NCBI GenBank assembly: GCA_964655065.1
Contig: CAZZLC010000001.1
Span: 1 to 64,000, forward strand
Length of the DNA stretch: 64,000 nt
Origin: DRPG01 sp964655065
Lineage (GTDB): Bacteria; Myxococcota_A; UBA796; GCA-2862545
Reading direction: 5' to 3'
A program made the position numbers and the translations under genes. A model generated the notes under the pieces. That model was not told where the DNA came from. It made no database searches and worked only from the letters and a program-made list of their open reading frames with translations. Of the stretch, positions 55,625 through 63,223 are shown piece after piece (position 1 is the stretch's first letter; each line of letters opens with the position of its first letter).

Positions 55625-56764
55625 ATGCTCACCTGGCTGGCACTCGTACTCGGCACGGCGGAGGCGCAGGAAGGACCCGTCGAGACGCGCTCCAGCGTCC
55701 AGGAGATCATCGTCTACGGCGACGACTTCGCTCGCTGGAACAAGACCCGCTGGTTCGTGGCCAACGAGCTGATCCTGCCCATCCCGGTCGCCTTCGCCCG
55801 AGACTACAACTGGTCGTTCGCGAGCTACGCGTTCCAGGTCCGGATGATCCTGGCCTGTGAGCAGACGCACCGCCTGTCGAAGAAGCGGATCGAGGCCGAC
55901 TGCAAGATCGAGGACATCGGCATCCTCGCCTCCACCCAGCGCCGCCAGCGCGGTAAGCAGGACCGGAAGATCGTGGCGGCCGTGCTCGAGGAGGTCGACA
56001 ACAAGATGACCGGCCTGACGGTCCAGCTCCAGACCGACTTCAAGGGCGGCCTGCAGAACATGGACGTCGAGGGCCTGAACACGGAGAACATCCGCCAGCG
56101 CGCCATCCAGGAGACCATCCGGCAGATCCTCATGCGCGTGATGGCCGGGTTCCACCTCCGCATCGACGATCACGCCCAGCGCGATGGCAAGTACCGCGAG
56201 AAGGCGAGCGCCGTGATGCAGATGCCCTCCACCACGGCGTCGCAGGGCTCGTCGATCCTCACGCACAACGTGACGGTGCGCCCCGACGGACTGCAGATCG
56301 TGCAGTCCGTCGGCGAGGGCACCACCCGCATCACGATCCCCGTGCCCCGGAGCACCTTGTCGTCCGCCGCCTCCGGCGCGCCGCTCGCCGACGGAGGGGG
56401 GGGCATCGGCGGCAGCGGCAACCTGGCGGCCGAGATCGGCGACAACGAAGAGGTCGAGGGACCGGTGCTCATCGCCCTCGAAGGCGGGCGCCAGGCATCG
56501 CTCGAGGCGAACTTCGCACTCCAGATGAGCGGAGTGGCCGTGTTCGAGAAGCAGTCGGGCATCATGCTCGAGCGCATCTGGACGGTCCAGGGCACCGCGA
56601 CCGCCTCGTCGGCCGGCGCGGCGAACCGCCTCGGCAATTATCACTCCGTGGGGCGCCTGAAGATGCTCGACAAGGACGAGCGGGTGGACGTCGGCCCGAG
56701 CATGCAGGTGTCGGTGCCCACGCAGACGACCGAGGGGCTTCCCGACTGGAAGGCCCTCGAGTAG
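55625..56764 (+). CDS. Exported protein of unknown function
   Basis: 379 residues. A short signal peptide (MLTWLALVLGTAEAQ) precedes VQEIIVYGDDFARWNKTRWFV. The middle has a Lys/Arg-rich helical region (RRQRGKQDRKIVAAVLEEVDNKM) and the C-terminal half is beta-rich with a Gly-rich loop (ADGGGGIGGSGNLAAEIGD). I do not recognise a family, but the protein is clearly expressed-like in codon use. ATG 55625 is used; ATG 55607 is an alternative. The stop is five bases from the convergent dihydroorotase stop. Confidence 0.68.
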   Translation: MLTWLALVLGTAEAQEGPVETRSSVQEIIVYGDDFARWNKTRWFVANELILPIPVAFARDYNWSFASYAFQVRMILACEQTHRLSKKRIEADCKIEDIGILASTQRRQRGKQDRKIVAAVLEEVDNKMTGLTVQLQTDFKGGLQNMDVEGLNTENIRQRAIQETIRQILMRVMAGFHLRIDDHAQRDGKYREKASAVMQMPSTTASQGSSILTHNVTVRPDGLQIVQSVGEGTTRITIPVPRSTLSSAASGAPLADGGGGIGGSGNLAAEIGDNEEVEGPVLIALEGGRQASLEANFALQMSGVAVFEKQSGIMLERIWTVQGTATASSAGAANRLGNYHSVGRLKMLDKDERVDVGPSMQVSVPTQTTEGLPDWKALE

Positions 56765-56768
56765 GGCC

Positions 56769-57800
56769 TCACGCCCGCGCGGCGGAGAACTGCAGGGTCT
56801 CGCCAGAGAGAAAGGGCACCACCGAGCCCCCTCCCTCGACCGCGATCCGAGAGGGCACCTCGACCGGGGCCTGGTGGATGGTCACCCGCTCCTCGGCGAC
56901 CGGACGTCCGTAGAAGCGGGCTCCGTGCTCCGAAGCGAAGCCTCCGAGCCGCTCGAGCGCGCCCGCCGCGGCAAAGACCGTGGCGTAGGCCGACAGCGCA
57001 CTCGGGGCGTTGAAGATGCCCGCGCAGCCGTGGTCGCACTCCTTCGTGGACACCTCGTGGGGTGCGCTGTCGGTGCCGAGGAAGAACCTCGGATCTCCGC
57101 TCGTCGCGGCCTCGACGAGCGTGCGACGGTCGTGCTCGGTCTTGAGCACGGGCAGGCAGTAGGCGTGAGGCCGCAGTCCGCCCGCGAACAGCGCGTTGCG
57201 GTTCCACCAGAGGTGATGGGGCGTGATCGAGGCCGCCACCCGCCCGTCGTCGTGGGCGCGCACGAGCTCGACGGCGCGGGCGGTCGTGGCGTGCTCGACC
57301 ACCACCTTCAGGGTGGGGTGCCGCTCGAGCAGCGGAAGCAGCTTCGTGTCGAGGAACACCTGCTCACGATCGAAGATGTCGATGTCGGGGTCGGTGACCT
57401 CGGCGTGGACGCACAACGGAACCGCCGCCTCGGCCATCGCCGCGAGCACGGGGTCGAGTCCGTCGAGATCCGTGACTCCGTGCGCCGAGCCGGTCGTCGC
57501 GTGGGCCGGATACAGCTTCGCCGCGATCCAGACGCCCTCGTGCACTCCGCGCACCACCTCTTCGGGGGAGGCGGCATCGGTGAGGTAGCAGGTGAGCAGC
57601 GGCTCGAAGCCCTCGGGAGCGACGGCCAGGATGCGCTCGCGGTAGGCCCGGGCGAGGGCTACCGTGGTCACGGGCGGCGAGAGGTTGGGCATCACGAGGG
57701 CACGCCCGAACGTGCGCGCGGTGTGGCCCACGACCGTGGCGAGCATCGCACCGTCACGCAGGTGCACGTGCCAGTCGTCGGGGCGGGGGATCTCGATCAT
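56769..57800 (-). CDS. pyrC: Dihydroorotase (type II, PyrC)
   Basis: Third step of pyrimidine synthesis: cyclises carbamoyl aspartate to dihydroorotate. 343 residues, as in Escherichia coli PyrC. Metal ligands and substrate residues are in DDWHVHLRDG, the modified lysine in AAKLYPAHATT, CVHAEVTDP, VVVEHATTA, TPHHLWWNR and GTDSAPHE. No other pyr gene is adjacent. The AlbA/Schlafen gene is upstream on the same strand with a 19-base gap. Confidence 0.95.
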   Translation of the reverse strand: MIEIPRPDDWHVHLRDGAMLATVVGHTARTFGRALVMPNLSPPVTTVALARAYRERILAVAPEGFEPLLTCYLTDAASPEEVVRGVHEGVWIAAKLYPAHATTGSAHGVTDLDGLDPVLAAMAEAAVPLCVHAEVTDPDIDIFDREQVFLDTKLLPLLERHPTLKVVVEHATTARAVELVRAHDDGRVAASITPHHLWWNRNALFAGGLRPHAYCLPVLKTEHDRRTLVEAATSGDPRFFLGTDSAPHEVSTKECDHGCAGIFNAPSALSAYATVFAAAGALERLGGFASEHGARFYGRPVAEERVTIHQAPVEVPSRIAVEGGGSVVPFLSGETLQFSAARA

Positions 57801-57819
57801 CGACAGGTCTCCAAGGTCA

Positions 57820-58821
57820 TCACGACACCGACCGCTTGGCCGCGGGGAGCGCCATCTGCTCCTCGACCCAGCTCATGGCTTGCTGCACGACGAGGAAGGA
57901 CCGGAGCTCGCGGCCGCCTCGCACCGGCTCGGCATCGTCGGCGTACACGGTCCAGCCGAGCATCGCGCCGGCCTGCAGCTGGGCGAGGTTGCGGGAGTGC
58001 ACGCAAGCCCAGCAGCTCACCGCGTAGATCTCCTGGCTCGGGAAGATCGGCATGGGGTGGTAGCGAAAGAACAGCACCTTGCCCGGCGTCTGCGAGAAGT
58101 GGCACTCGTCGTTGTCCCGCATGCGCTTGCGGACCTGGGAGCCGGCGAACGGCCGGGGCAGCTCGAGCTCGATGCCGACGTGCTGGGCGAGGCGCCGGCT
58201 CTGGTTGACGAAGAACGCCCGGAACTGCACGAAGGCCTGGGGACCGCGCGGGTCCGAGAGGTCGCCCGTGAAGTCACCGTAGGGACCGAGCCGCGACACC
58301 GCGATCGACGGGTGGTGGGTCCTCCGCAGGACGTCCTGGATGTGGACGTGGCCCATCGGCCGGCTCTTGCCCGCGATGCGCAGGTAGTAGCGATGATCCA
58401 TCGCCTGGTGCGGCGCCTGCGAGCTGCTCTCGATGTCGATGATGTAGACCGCGTGCCCCGGCAGGATCGGCGACCCGGGAAGCTCGGGGCCGACCTCGAA
58501 GACGTTGAAGCGCTGCAGCGGGGGGTCGACGCGCTGCGGCACGATGTCCTCGAGCCACGCTCGCGTGCCCCCGCCCTTGAGATCGATGGGCACGCCTCCG
58601 TCGATCTCGCCGTCGTCGTCGAGGCCGAGGAAGATCCGGCCGCCCGCGCCGTTGGCGAACGCCGAGACCTGCTTGGACAGGGCGAGGAGGAAGGGCTCGG
58701 GAATCGCGCCGTCGTCGTCGACGATCCAGCCGCTCCCCTTGAACTCCTGGAAGTCGTGCTCGTGGGGCTCGAGGTCGGCGAGCATCGACTCGGTCCACCG
58801 GTCGGGAAGGCTGTCGGCCAC
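57820..58821 (-). CDS. AlbA_2/Schlafen AAA_4-domain protein
   Basis: 333 residues. The first 175 residues carry the AlbA_2 pattern: EHDFQEFKGSG, SKQVSAFANGAGGRIFLGLDDDGEIDG, and RYYLRIAGKSRPMG. Such domains occur in transcription regulators and antiviral or toxin proteins and may bind nucleic acid or nucleotide. The C-terminal 150 residues include a cysteine pair (SCWACVHSRN) and do not match a known helix-turn-helix. There is no clear toxin partner. It precedes pyrC with a 19-base gap. Confidence 0.78.
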   Translation of the reverse strand: MADSLPDRWTESMLADLEPHEHDFQEFKGSGWIVDDDGAIPEPFLLALSKQVSAFANGAGGRIFLGLDDDGEIDGGVPIDLKGGGTRAWLEDIVPQRVDPPLQRFNVFEVGPELPGSPILPGHAVYIIDIESSSQAPHQAMDHRYYLRIAGKSRPMGHVHIQDVLRRTHHPSIAVSRLGPYGDFTGDLSDPRGPQAFVQFRAFFVNQSRRLAQHVGIELELPRPFAGSQVRKRMRDNDECHFSQTPGKVLFFRYHPMPIFPSQEIYAVSCWACVHSRNLAQLQAGAMLGWTVYADDAEPVRGGRELRSFLVVQQAMSWVEEQMALPAAKRSVS

Positions 58822-58859
58822 GATGGCAACTCCTCACCCGAACCGTACGCCGGATCCCG

Positions 58860-59369
58860 TCAGAAGGACAGCCCCACGACGCCAAACGACCACCAATCGA
58901 CCGCCTCGACACCCGCGTCGGGGCTGGCGAAGGAGGGTCCGAAGCCCCCCCGGATGGTCGCGTGGACCCCGAGCTCGGGGGTGAACCAGTGGACGCCGGT
59001 GACCGCGACGTCGGGACCCAAGGCGAAGCGCCAGCGTTCGAAACCTCGGTCGGACGAGCCGGCCGCCCCGACGCCGACCCCCACCAGCAGGAGGTCCTGA
59101 CCGCCGCAGCCCACGCAGAACACGTCGGGCCGGAACCGAAAGGCCACGTCGGCCGCGAGCTCGTCGAGGTCGAGCTCGGGGAGACCGAAGCCCACCTCGG
59201 CGCTGAAGCGACTGGACAGCCAGGCTTCCCCACGGACCGAGACGAGCCCGGGACGTCCCGCCGCTACGCCCACGATGACGTTGGGCTCCTGCCAGCGAGG
59301 GGGGACGGGCCCCTCCCCCACCGTGCGGTCGCGACCGAAGGCGAGCGACGCGAGACACAGCAACCACAT
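58860..59369 (-). CDS. Exported protein, probable small beta-barrel
   Basis: 169 residues with a signal peptide (MWLLCLASLAFG). The mature part alternates short strands with Gly (NVIVGVAAGRPGLVSVRGEAWL, SAEVGFGL, LLLVGVGVGAAG, HATIRGGFGPSF) and ends with FGVVGLSF, a terminal Phe as in outer-membrane barrels. The function is unknown. ATG 59369 follows AGAGGGGG. It diverges from the next gene by 83 bases. Confidence 0.65.
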   Translation of the reverse strand: MWLLCLASLAFGRDRTVGEGPVPPRWQEPNVIVGVAAGRPGLVSVRGEAWLSSRFSAEVGFGLPELDLDELAADVAFRFRPDVFCVGCGGQDLLLVGVGVGAAGSSDRGFERWRFALGPDVAVTGVHWFTPELGVHATIRGGFGPSFASPDAGVEAVDWWSFGVVGLSF

Positions 59370-59452
59370 CGCGACCCCCTCTGCTTGATCGTACAGGTGC
59401 CTGGTAAGCTGCACCCGCGTAAACGGACACCGGACGCGACACGAGGTTGATC

Positions 59453-60154
59453 ATGGCCGGAGACCACGAGGAGGCATCCGGGGCGAGCGGCGCTCGGGGG
59501 CCGGAGAAGCTGATGCAGCGCGCCCGTCAGCTCGGCGGCACGGGGCGAAACCAGCCCGACCCCGGGGGCCGCGTCGTGATGCCGAGTGACGTAATGCGAG
59601 GCGAGGATGGCCCCACCGTCCCGGTGCGGGACCCCCACACCGCCCCGAGCCCCCGTCCCCGCACCGATGGCAATCCCGAAGTGCCCCCGAACGTACCCGC
59701 CGATGCCGAAGAGGACGCCGACGTGACCGAGGTGGGCCGGCTGCCGCCGAACCCGGTCACCGGCCGCCCCGCAGACGGTGGCCTCGACGTGGTTCCCGTA
59801 CCGGCGGCCCCCCCGACGGTCCGGATCCCGGACCCCGACGAGGCCACGCAGGTCCGTATCGATCCCGACGTGACGGTGATCCACGGGCCCGGAGCGGGTC
59901 CCCTCGCCAAGGCGAAGCACGAGGACGCCCCCGCCGTCGAGGCCACACCCGCCCCAAAGCACCGCAGCAGCGAGCGGCGCGACACGATCGCCGGCAAGCC
60001 CAAGCTCGCCACCGCCGAGGACCTGGGTGGGGGAAGCGTGGACCTTCAGCAGGAGCCGCTGCTGAAGTGGATCGCTATCGGTCTCGGCCTGATGGTCTTC
60101 GTGAGCGGGGCCTTCGCGGTCGTCGCCGTGCTCGTGATCGCGCTGGCCGGCTGA
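59453..60154 (+). CDS. Tail-anchored membrane protein with a disordered N-terminal region
   Basis: 233 residues. Residues 1-200 are polar, Pro/Asp-rich and probably disordered, with short patches such as GRVVMPSDVMRGEDG and RIPDPDEATQVRIDPDVTVI. A single C-terminal membrane helix follows (WIAIGLGLMVFVSGAFAVVAVLVIALAG). The DEATQVR/DVTVI patches are acidic-Thr motifs that could be phosphorylated and read by FHA proteins (inference). ATG 59453 follows GAGG. The stop meets the YggT stop (TGATCA). Confidence 0.65.
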   Translation: MAGDHEEASGASGARGPEKLMQRARQLGGTGRNQPDPGGRVVMPSDVMRGEDGPTVPVRDPHTAPSPRPRTDGNPEVPPNVPADAEEDADVTEVGRLPPNPVTGRPADGGLDVVPVPAAPPTVRIPDPDEATQVRIDPDVTVIHGPGAGPLAKAKHEDAPAVEATPAPKHRSSERRDTIAGKPKLATAEDLGGGSVDLQQEPLLKWIAIGLGLMVFVSGAFAVVAVLVIALAG

Positions 60155-60463
60155 TCAAGCGCCCAGGGCCAGCGCCCATTGCTGCAGGCCGCCGACCACC
60201 AGCGAGCGAAGCAAGCCGAGGCCGACGAACGCCACGAGCGGGGAGAGGTCGAACCCCCCGACGATCAGGAACGGGAACTTGACCCGAAGCCAGTCGAGCA
60301 CGGGGTCCGTGACGTCGTAGATCGCCCGGACGATCGTGCGCACGAAGCCGACCGGTGGGTCGGGCCGCAGCCACGAGAGGATGATGCGCGCGAACAGGAC
60401 GAAGGTCGCGAGCGAGAACGCGGCCGAGAGGAACGAGGCGAGGGTGAACAGGATCGAGCCCAA
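60155..60463 (-). CDS. yggT: YggT family membrane protein
   Basis: 102 residues with two hydrophobic segments per YggT unit (LASFLSAAFSLATFVLFARIILSWL, then LSPLVAFVGLGLLRSLVVGGL) and the conserved DPVLDWLR between them. YggT/Ycf19-like proteins influence thylakoid or cell-division-related membrane organisation in other bacteria; the role here is unknown. The start is TTG 60463, six bases after GGAG. Confidence 0.87.
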   Translation of the reverse strand: MGSILFTLASFLSAAFSLATFVLFARIILSWLRPDPPVGFVRTIVRAIYDVTDPVLDWLRVKFPFLIVGGFDLSPLVAFVGLGLLRSLVVGGLQQWALALGA

Positions 60464-60620
60464 GGAGCACTCCAGGGAGAATCAATGTGGATCGTAGGCA
60501 CCCCGGTGCCGACGGCTCATCCCGGCGACGCATCCTGACAGCTCGCCACTGCCCGCGACCTCGGCGGCTTGGCGCTGCCGATCACCAAGATAAGGACTTC
60601 GCGTCTCCGGAGGTCCCACC

Positions 60621-62369
60621 ATGCGGTCACGCTGGACCGAACAGAGCGCGGCCTTCCTGCGCTGCCACGCCACTCCTCTCAACGCATTCCTCCACGCCTT
60701 CACCACGCCCCTCGGCCTGTTCGGGGTCGCTCTGCTGTTCGCCGAGCTGCACCCTGCCGTGCCCGTGGCCGTGGCGGCGCTGTACGCGGCCATCCTGCTC
60801 TTCCAGATTCCCGCCCGGCTCTCGCTCGTTAGCGGGGCGTTGACGGTCGGCCTCGCGGTACTCGCGACGTTCGTGGACGCCCCGTGGTGGACCGGCCTCG
60901 TGCTCCTCGCCACGGGCATGGGACTGCAGGAGCTCGCCCACGTCCTGTCGAAGGAGCCCACCTTCCAGAGCACCTACGCTCGCGAGACCGGCGCCGCAGC
61001 GAGCTGGTTGCTGCACACGTTCTGGGTGCTGCCGCTCGTGGTGCAGGCGTTCGGTCGACAGCTCGCGGTCGTGGCGCGCTTCCTGCCGCGGGTCAAGGTC
61101 CTCTTCGGCGAGCTACCGAACCGTGTCGCCGACCTCGAGCTCGTCGGGCGCTGGGTCGAGAAGGAGGACCCTCCCGACGCCCACACCACCCACTGGTGGT
61201 TCGAGGACACGCCACCCGAGGTGCGCGAGGCGCTGGCCCGCATCGCGAGCGACGAGGACGCGCTCGCGTTGTTCAGGGAGGCCAACCCCGGCTGCGACGT
61301 CGCCGTCGTGCACGAGATGAACGAGATCTACATGGCCGGGCCGCCGGTCGAGGGCACGAGCGACACCGTGTTCTATACGCCCCACGTCGACGGCCCCTTC
61401 GCGGTGTGGCCGGGCGCGGGCGTCTACCGGTCCCTGGTCGGGGTCACCGTCAACGAACAGGTCGAGACCCTCTTCGTCCACCCCACCGTCGACGCGAAGC
61501 CGCGCACCTACACCCTGACCAAGGGCGAGATCCTGGCGTTCGACTTCAATCGCGAGCTGCACTTCATCCGTCGCAAGGAGACCGACGCCGAGGGCAAGCA
61601 GAAGCGGTGCGTGCTCAAGGTGCACTACGTGGTGTACCCAAAGGGCATGTCCCTGTACGGTCGCGTCCTCGCGTGGCTCACCGGCGCCTACGACCGACGG
61701 GCACGAGCGCTGTTCCTCGCCACCCTGACCCCGGAGACGTTGTGGGCGAGGCTGAACGCCCAGGTCGTGCTGTCCTTCACGAGCGTCTTCGACCTCGTCA
61801 CTCGGCACGTCGGCTGGGGGAACCTCGCCTACGTGGCCGCGCTCGGTCTGGCCAGCCTCGCCGTCCAGTCGCCGCTCCCGCTCCTGATCGGGGCGAGTTT
61901 CGTGCACTACCTGCTGTACATCTTCGTGTTCGAGTTCCGGGACTGGATCAGCTTCGGCCAGTTCAAGCGCGACGCCATGTTCTTCAAGGGCGTGTCGTAC
62001 GCCATGATCGCGGCGATCTACCTCTCCGTCCCCGAGCTGAACCCCTTGTCGATCGGGCTCGTGGTCGTGGGCTACGGGCTCGCCGCCGCGGCGACCGCCG
62101 CACTCGGCGTCGACCGCACCTGGTTCGGCGTCGAGCTCGGGCAGCTCGAGCCCAAGCGCATCACGACGTTCCCCTACAACGTGGTGCAGCATCCGATGAT
62201 CGTGGGAGCCGGCATCGGCTTGCTGGGCATCGCGCTGCACGAGCCCTTCCTGACCAGCTACCCCTGGCTCGTGCCGCTGCACGTGCTGTTCTACACCATA
62301 CACCTGGTGCAGGAGGCGACGGATCCGCTCGCGCCCGGCAAGGTCGAGTCGAGCGCCGCCGCCAAGTAG
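60621..62369 (+). CDS. Three-module membrane protein: Mpo1/DUF962-like, oxygenase-like and phospholipid-methyltransferase-like
   Basis: 582 residues. Residues 1-120 match DUF962/Mpo1 in plan: CHATPLNAFLHAFTTPLG, membrane helices, then GMGLQELAHVLSKEP, with the conserved His residues. Residues 200-360 are soluble and contain PHVDGPF (H255, D257) and RELHFI (H314), spaced like an Fe(II)-binding HxD...H triad. Residues 370-575 have several membrane helices and FPYNVVQHPMIVGAG (near 517) plus TIHLVQEATD, as in PEMT/isoprenylcysteine methyltransferases. Yeast Mpo1 is an iron dioxygenase of fatty-acid alpha-oxidation. The joint role (lipid oxidation and methylation) is inferred. The start ATG 60621 follows GGAGG. 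Confidence 0.75.
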   Translation: MRSRWTEQSAAFLRCHATPLNAFLHAFTTPLGLFGVALLFAELHPAVPVAVAALYAAILLFQIPARLSLVSGALTVGLAVLATFVDAPWWTGLVLLATGMGLQELAHVLSKEPTFQSTYARETGAAASWLLHTFWVLPLVVQAFGRQLAVVARFLPRVKVLFGELPNRVADLELVGRWVEKEDPPDAHTTHWWFEDTPPEVREALARIASDEDALALFREANPGCDVAVVHEMNEIYMAGPPVEGTSDTVFYTPHVDGPFAVWPGAGVYRSLVGVTVNEQVETLFVHPTVDAKPRTYTLTKGEILAFDFNRELHFIRRKETDAEGKQKRCVLKVHYVVYPKGMSLYGRVLAWLTGAYDRRARALFLATLTPETLWARLNAQVVLSFTSVFDLVTRHVGWGNLAYVAALGLASLAVQSPLPLLIGASFVHYLLYIFVFEFRDWISFGQFKRDAMFFKGVSYAMIAAIYLSVPELNPLSIGLVVVGYGLAAAATAALGVDRTWFGVELGQLEPKRITTFPYNVVQHPMIVGAGIGLLGIALHEPFLTSYPWLVPLHVLFYTIHLVQEATDPLAPGKVESSAAAK

Positions 62370-62996
62370 TCAGTAGGGCTGCTGGCCCACGTAGTTGCCG
62401 GGTGGGTCATAGTTGCAGACCCACAGACGGCCGCCGAAGTTGACGCCCTCGACGGCCGGGCAGTCGGCGTAGCCGCACCCCACGCGCTCGGTGGTGCGCC
62501 AGACGATCTGCGTGTAGTGCCCGCACATCATTCCGGGCTGACACGAGTTCGACGCGTAGTCGTAGTAGGCGTCCTCGGAGGCCCAGGAGTCCACCGCCTC
62601 CTCGAGCGACGCGGCCCACGAGGCGACGTAGAGGTTCTCGCCGAGCCCGGTGCCCTGGCTGTGGACGAACCGGCAGCCCTCGGCCCACGAGGAGGCGACG
62701 TCGGCGAGTCCGTCGTCCCAGGCCAAGGGCGCGAGCGGCGGCCGAGGGACCGGCTCGGCGTTCGCGCGCACCTCGTTGTGGGCCTCGAGGCCTGCCGCGT
62801 CACCGCCCGAAGCTCCGAGGTCGGGGTCGTCGGGCGGCGCTTCACCGGGGTCGAGCAGGCCATCGACGGTCTTCACGTCGCCCTCGGTCTCGAAGACGTC
62901 GGGGTCGCCCGAGCTGAAGATGCACCCCGTGAGCAAGAGTGCGAGAGCAGGTCCAAAGCGGTTGGGTCGCGCCACCAACGGGTCCTCCATCGCCAT
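62370..62996 (-). CDS. CAP/SCP-domain lipoprotein
   Basis: 208 residues. The signal peptide ends in LLLTGC. An acidic linker is followed by the CAP domain (about 80-205): EAHNEVRANAEPVPRPPLAPLAWDDGLADVASSW is the first block in separate parts, then FVHSQGTGLGENLY, CGHYTQIVWRTTERVGCG and VCNYDPPGNYVGQQPY. The tetrad His/Glu residues are present (HNEV, GENL, GHYTQ). CAP proteins often bind lipids or surface ligands. ATG 62996 and 62990 are both possible. It diverges from the receptor gene by 227 bases. Confidence 0.93.
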   Translation of the reverse strand: MAMEDPLVARPNRFGPALALLLTGCIFSSGDPDVFETEGDVKTVDGLLDPGEAPPDDPDLGASGGDAAGLEAHNEVRANAEPVPRPPLAPLAWDDGLADVASSWAEGCRFVHSQGTGLGENLYVASWAASLEEAVDSWASEDAYYDYASNSCQPGMMCGHYTQIVWRTTERVGCGYADCPAVEGVNFGGRLWVCNYDPPGNYVGQQPY

Positions 62997-63058
62997 TGTA
63001 GCGCCGATGGGGGCCCGGGTGCTCGCGTTGGAGTCCACTCGAGGTCGTCGATGGCCTC

Positions 63059-63122
63059 GCAGGCTGCAGGAGCGCAGGCGGCCAAGCCTGCGACCGTGCG
63101 CGGGCCTGCAGCGAGGTCGCAG
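63059..63122 (+). other. Two mutually exclusive hairpins in the receptor leader
   Basis: GCAGGCT (63059-63065) can pair with AGCCTGC (63085-63091), and CTGCGACC (63088-63095) with GGTCGCAG (63115-63122). The two share 63088-63091, so only one can form at a time. They lie in the 227-base divergent region, 100 bases before the TonB-receptor ATG. I did not find a cobalamin-riboswitch consensus. A GC-rich background makes chance pairing possible. Confidence 0.3.
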
Positions 63123-63223
63123 CTCGGACACGCCGCGCTTCACGGCGGTGGTTTCCGGTCCGACACGGCGAGCAACGACCCCGGTTCGCCGCCACGGCCG
63201 AACCCGACCCCTGTGAGGCCCCG

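Noticed and set aside
60485..60538. 17-residue open frame with a ribosome-site-like GGGAG upstream of the three-module membrane gene
   Set aside because: It could be a leader peptide, but there is no run of regulatory codons and no attenuator-like hairpins follow. Chance occurrence is likely.
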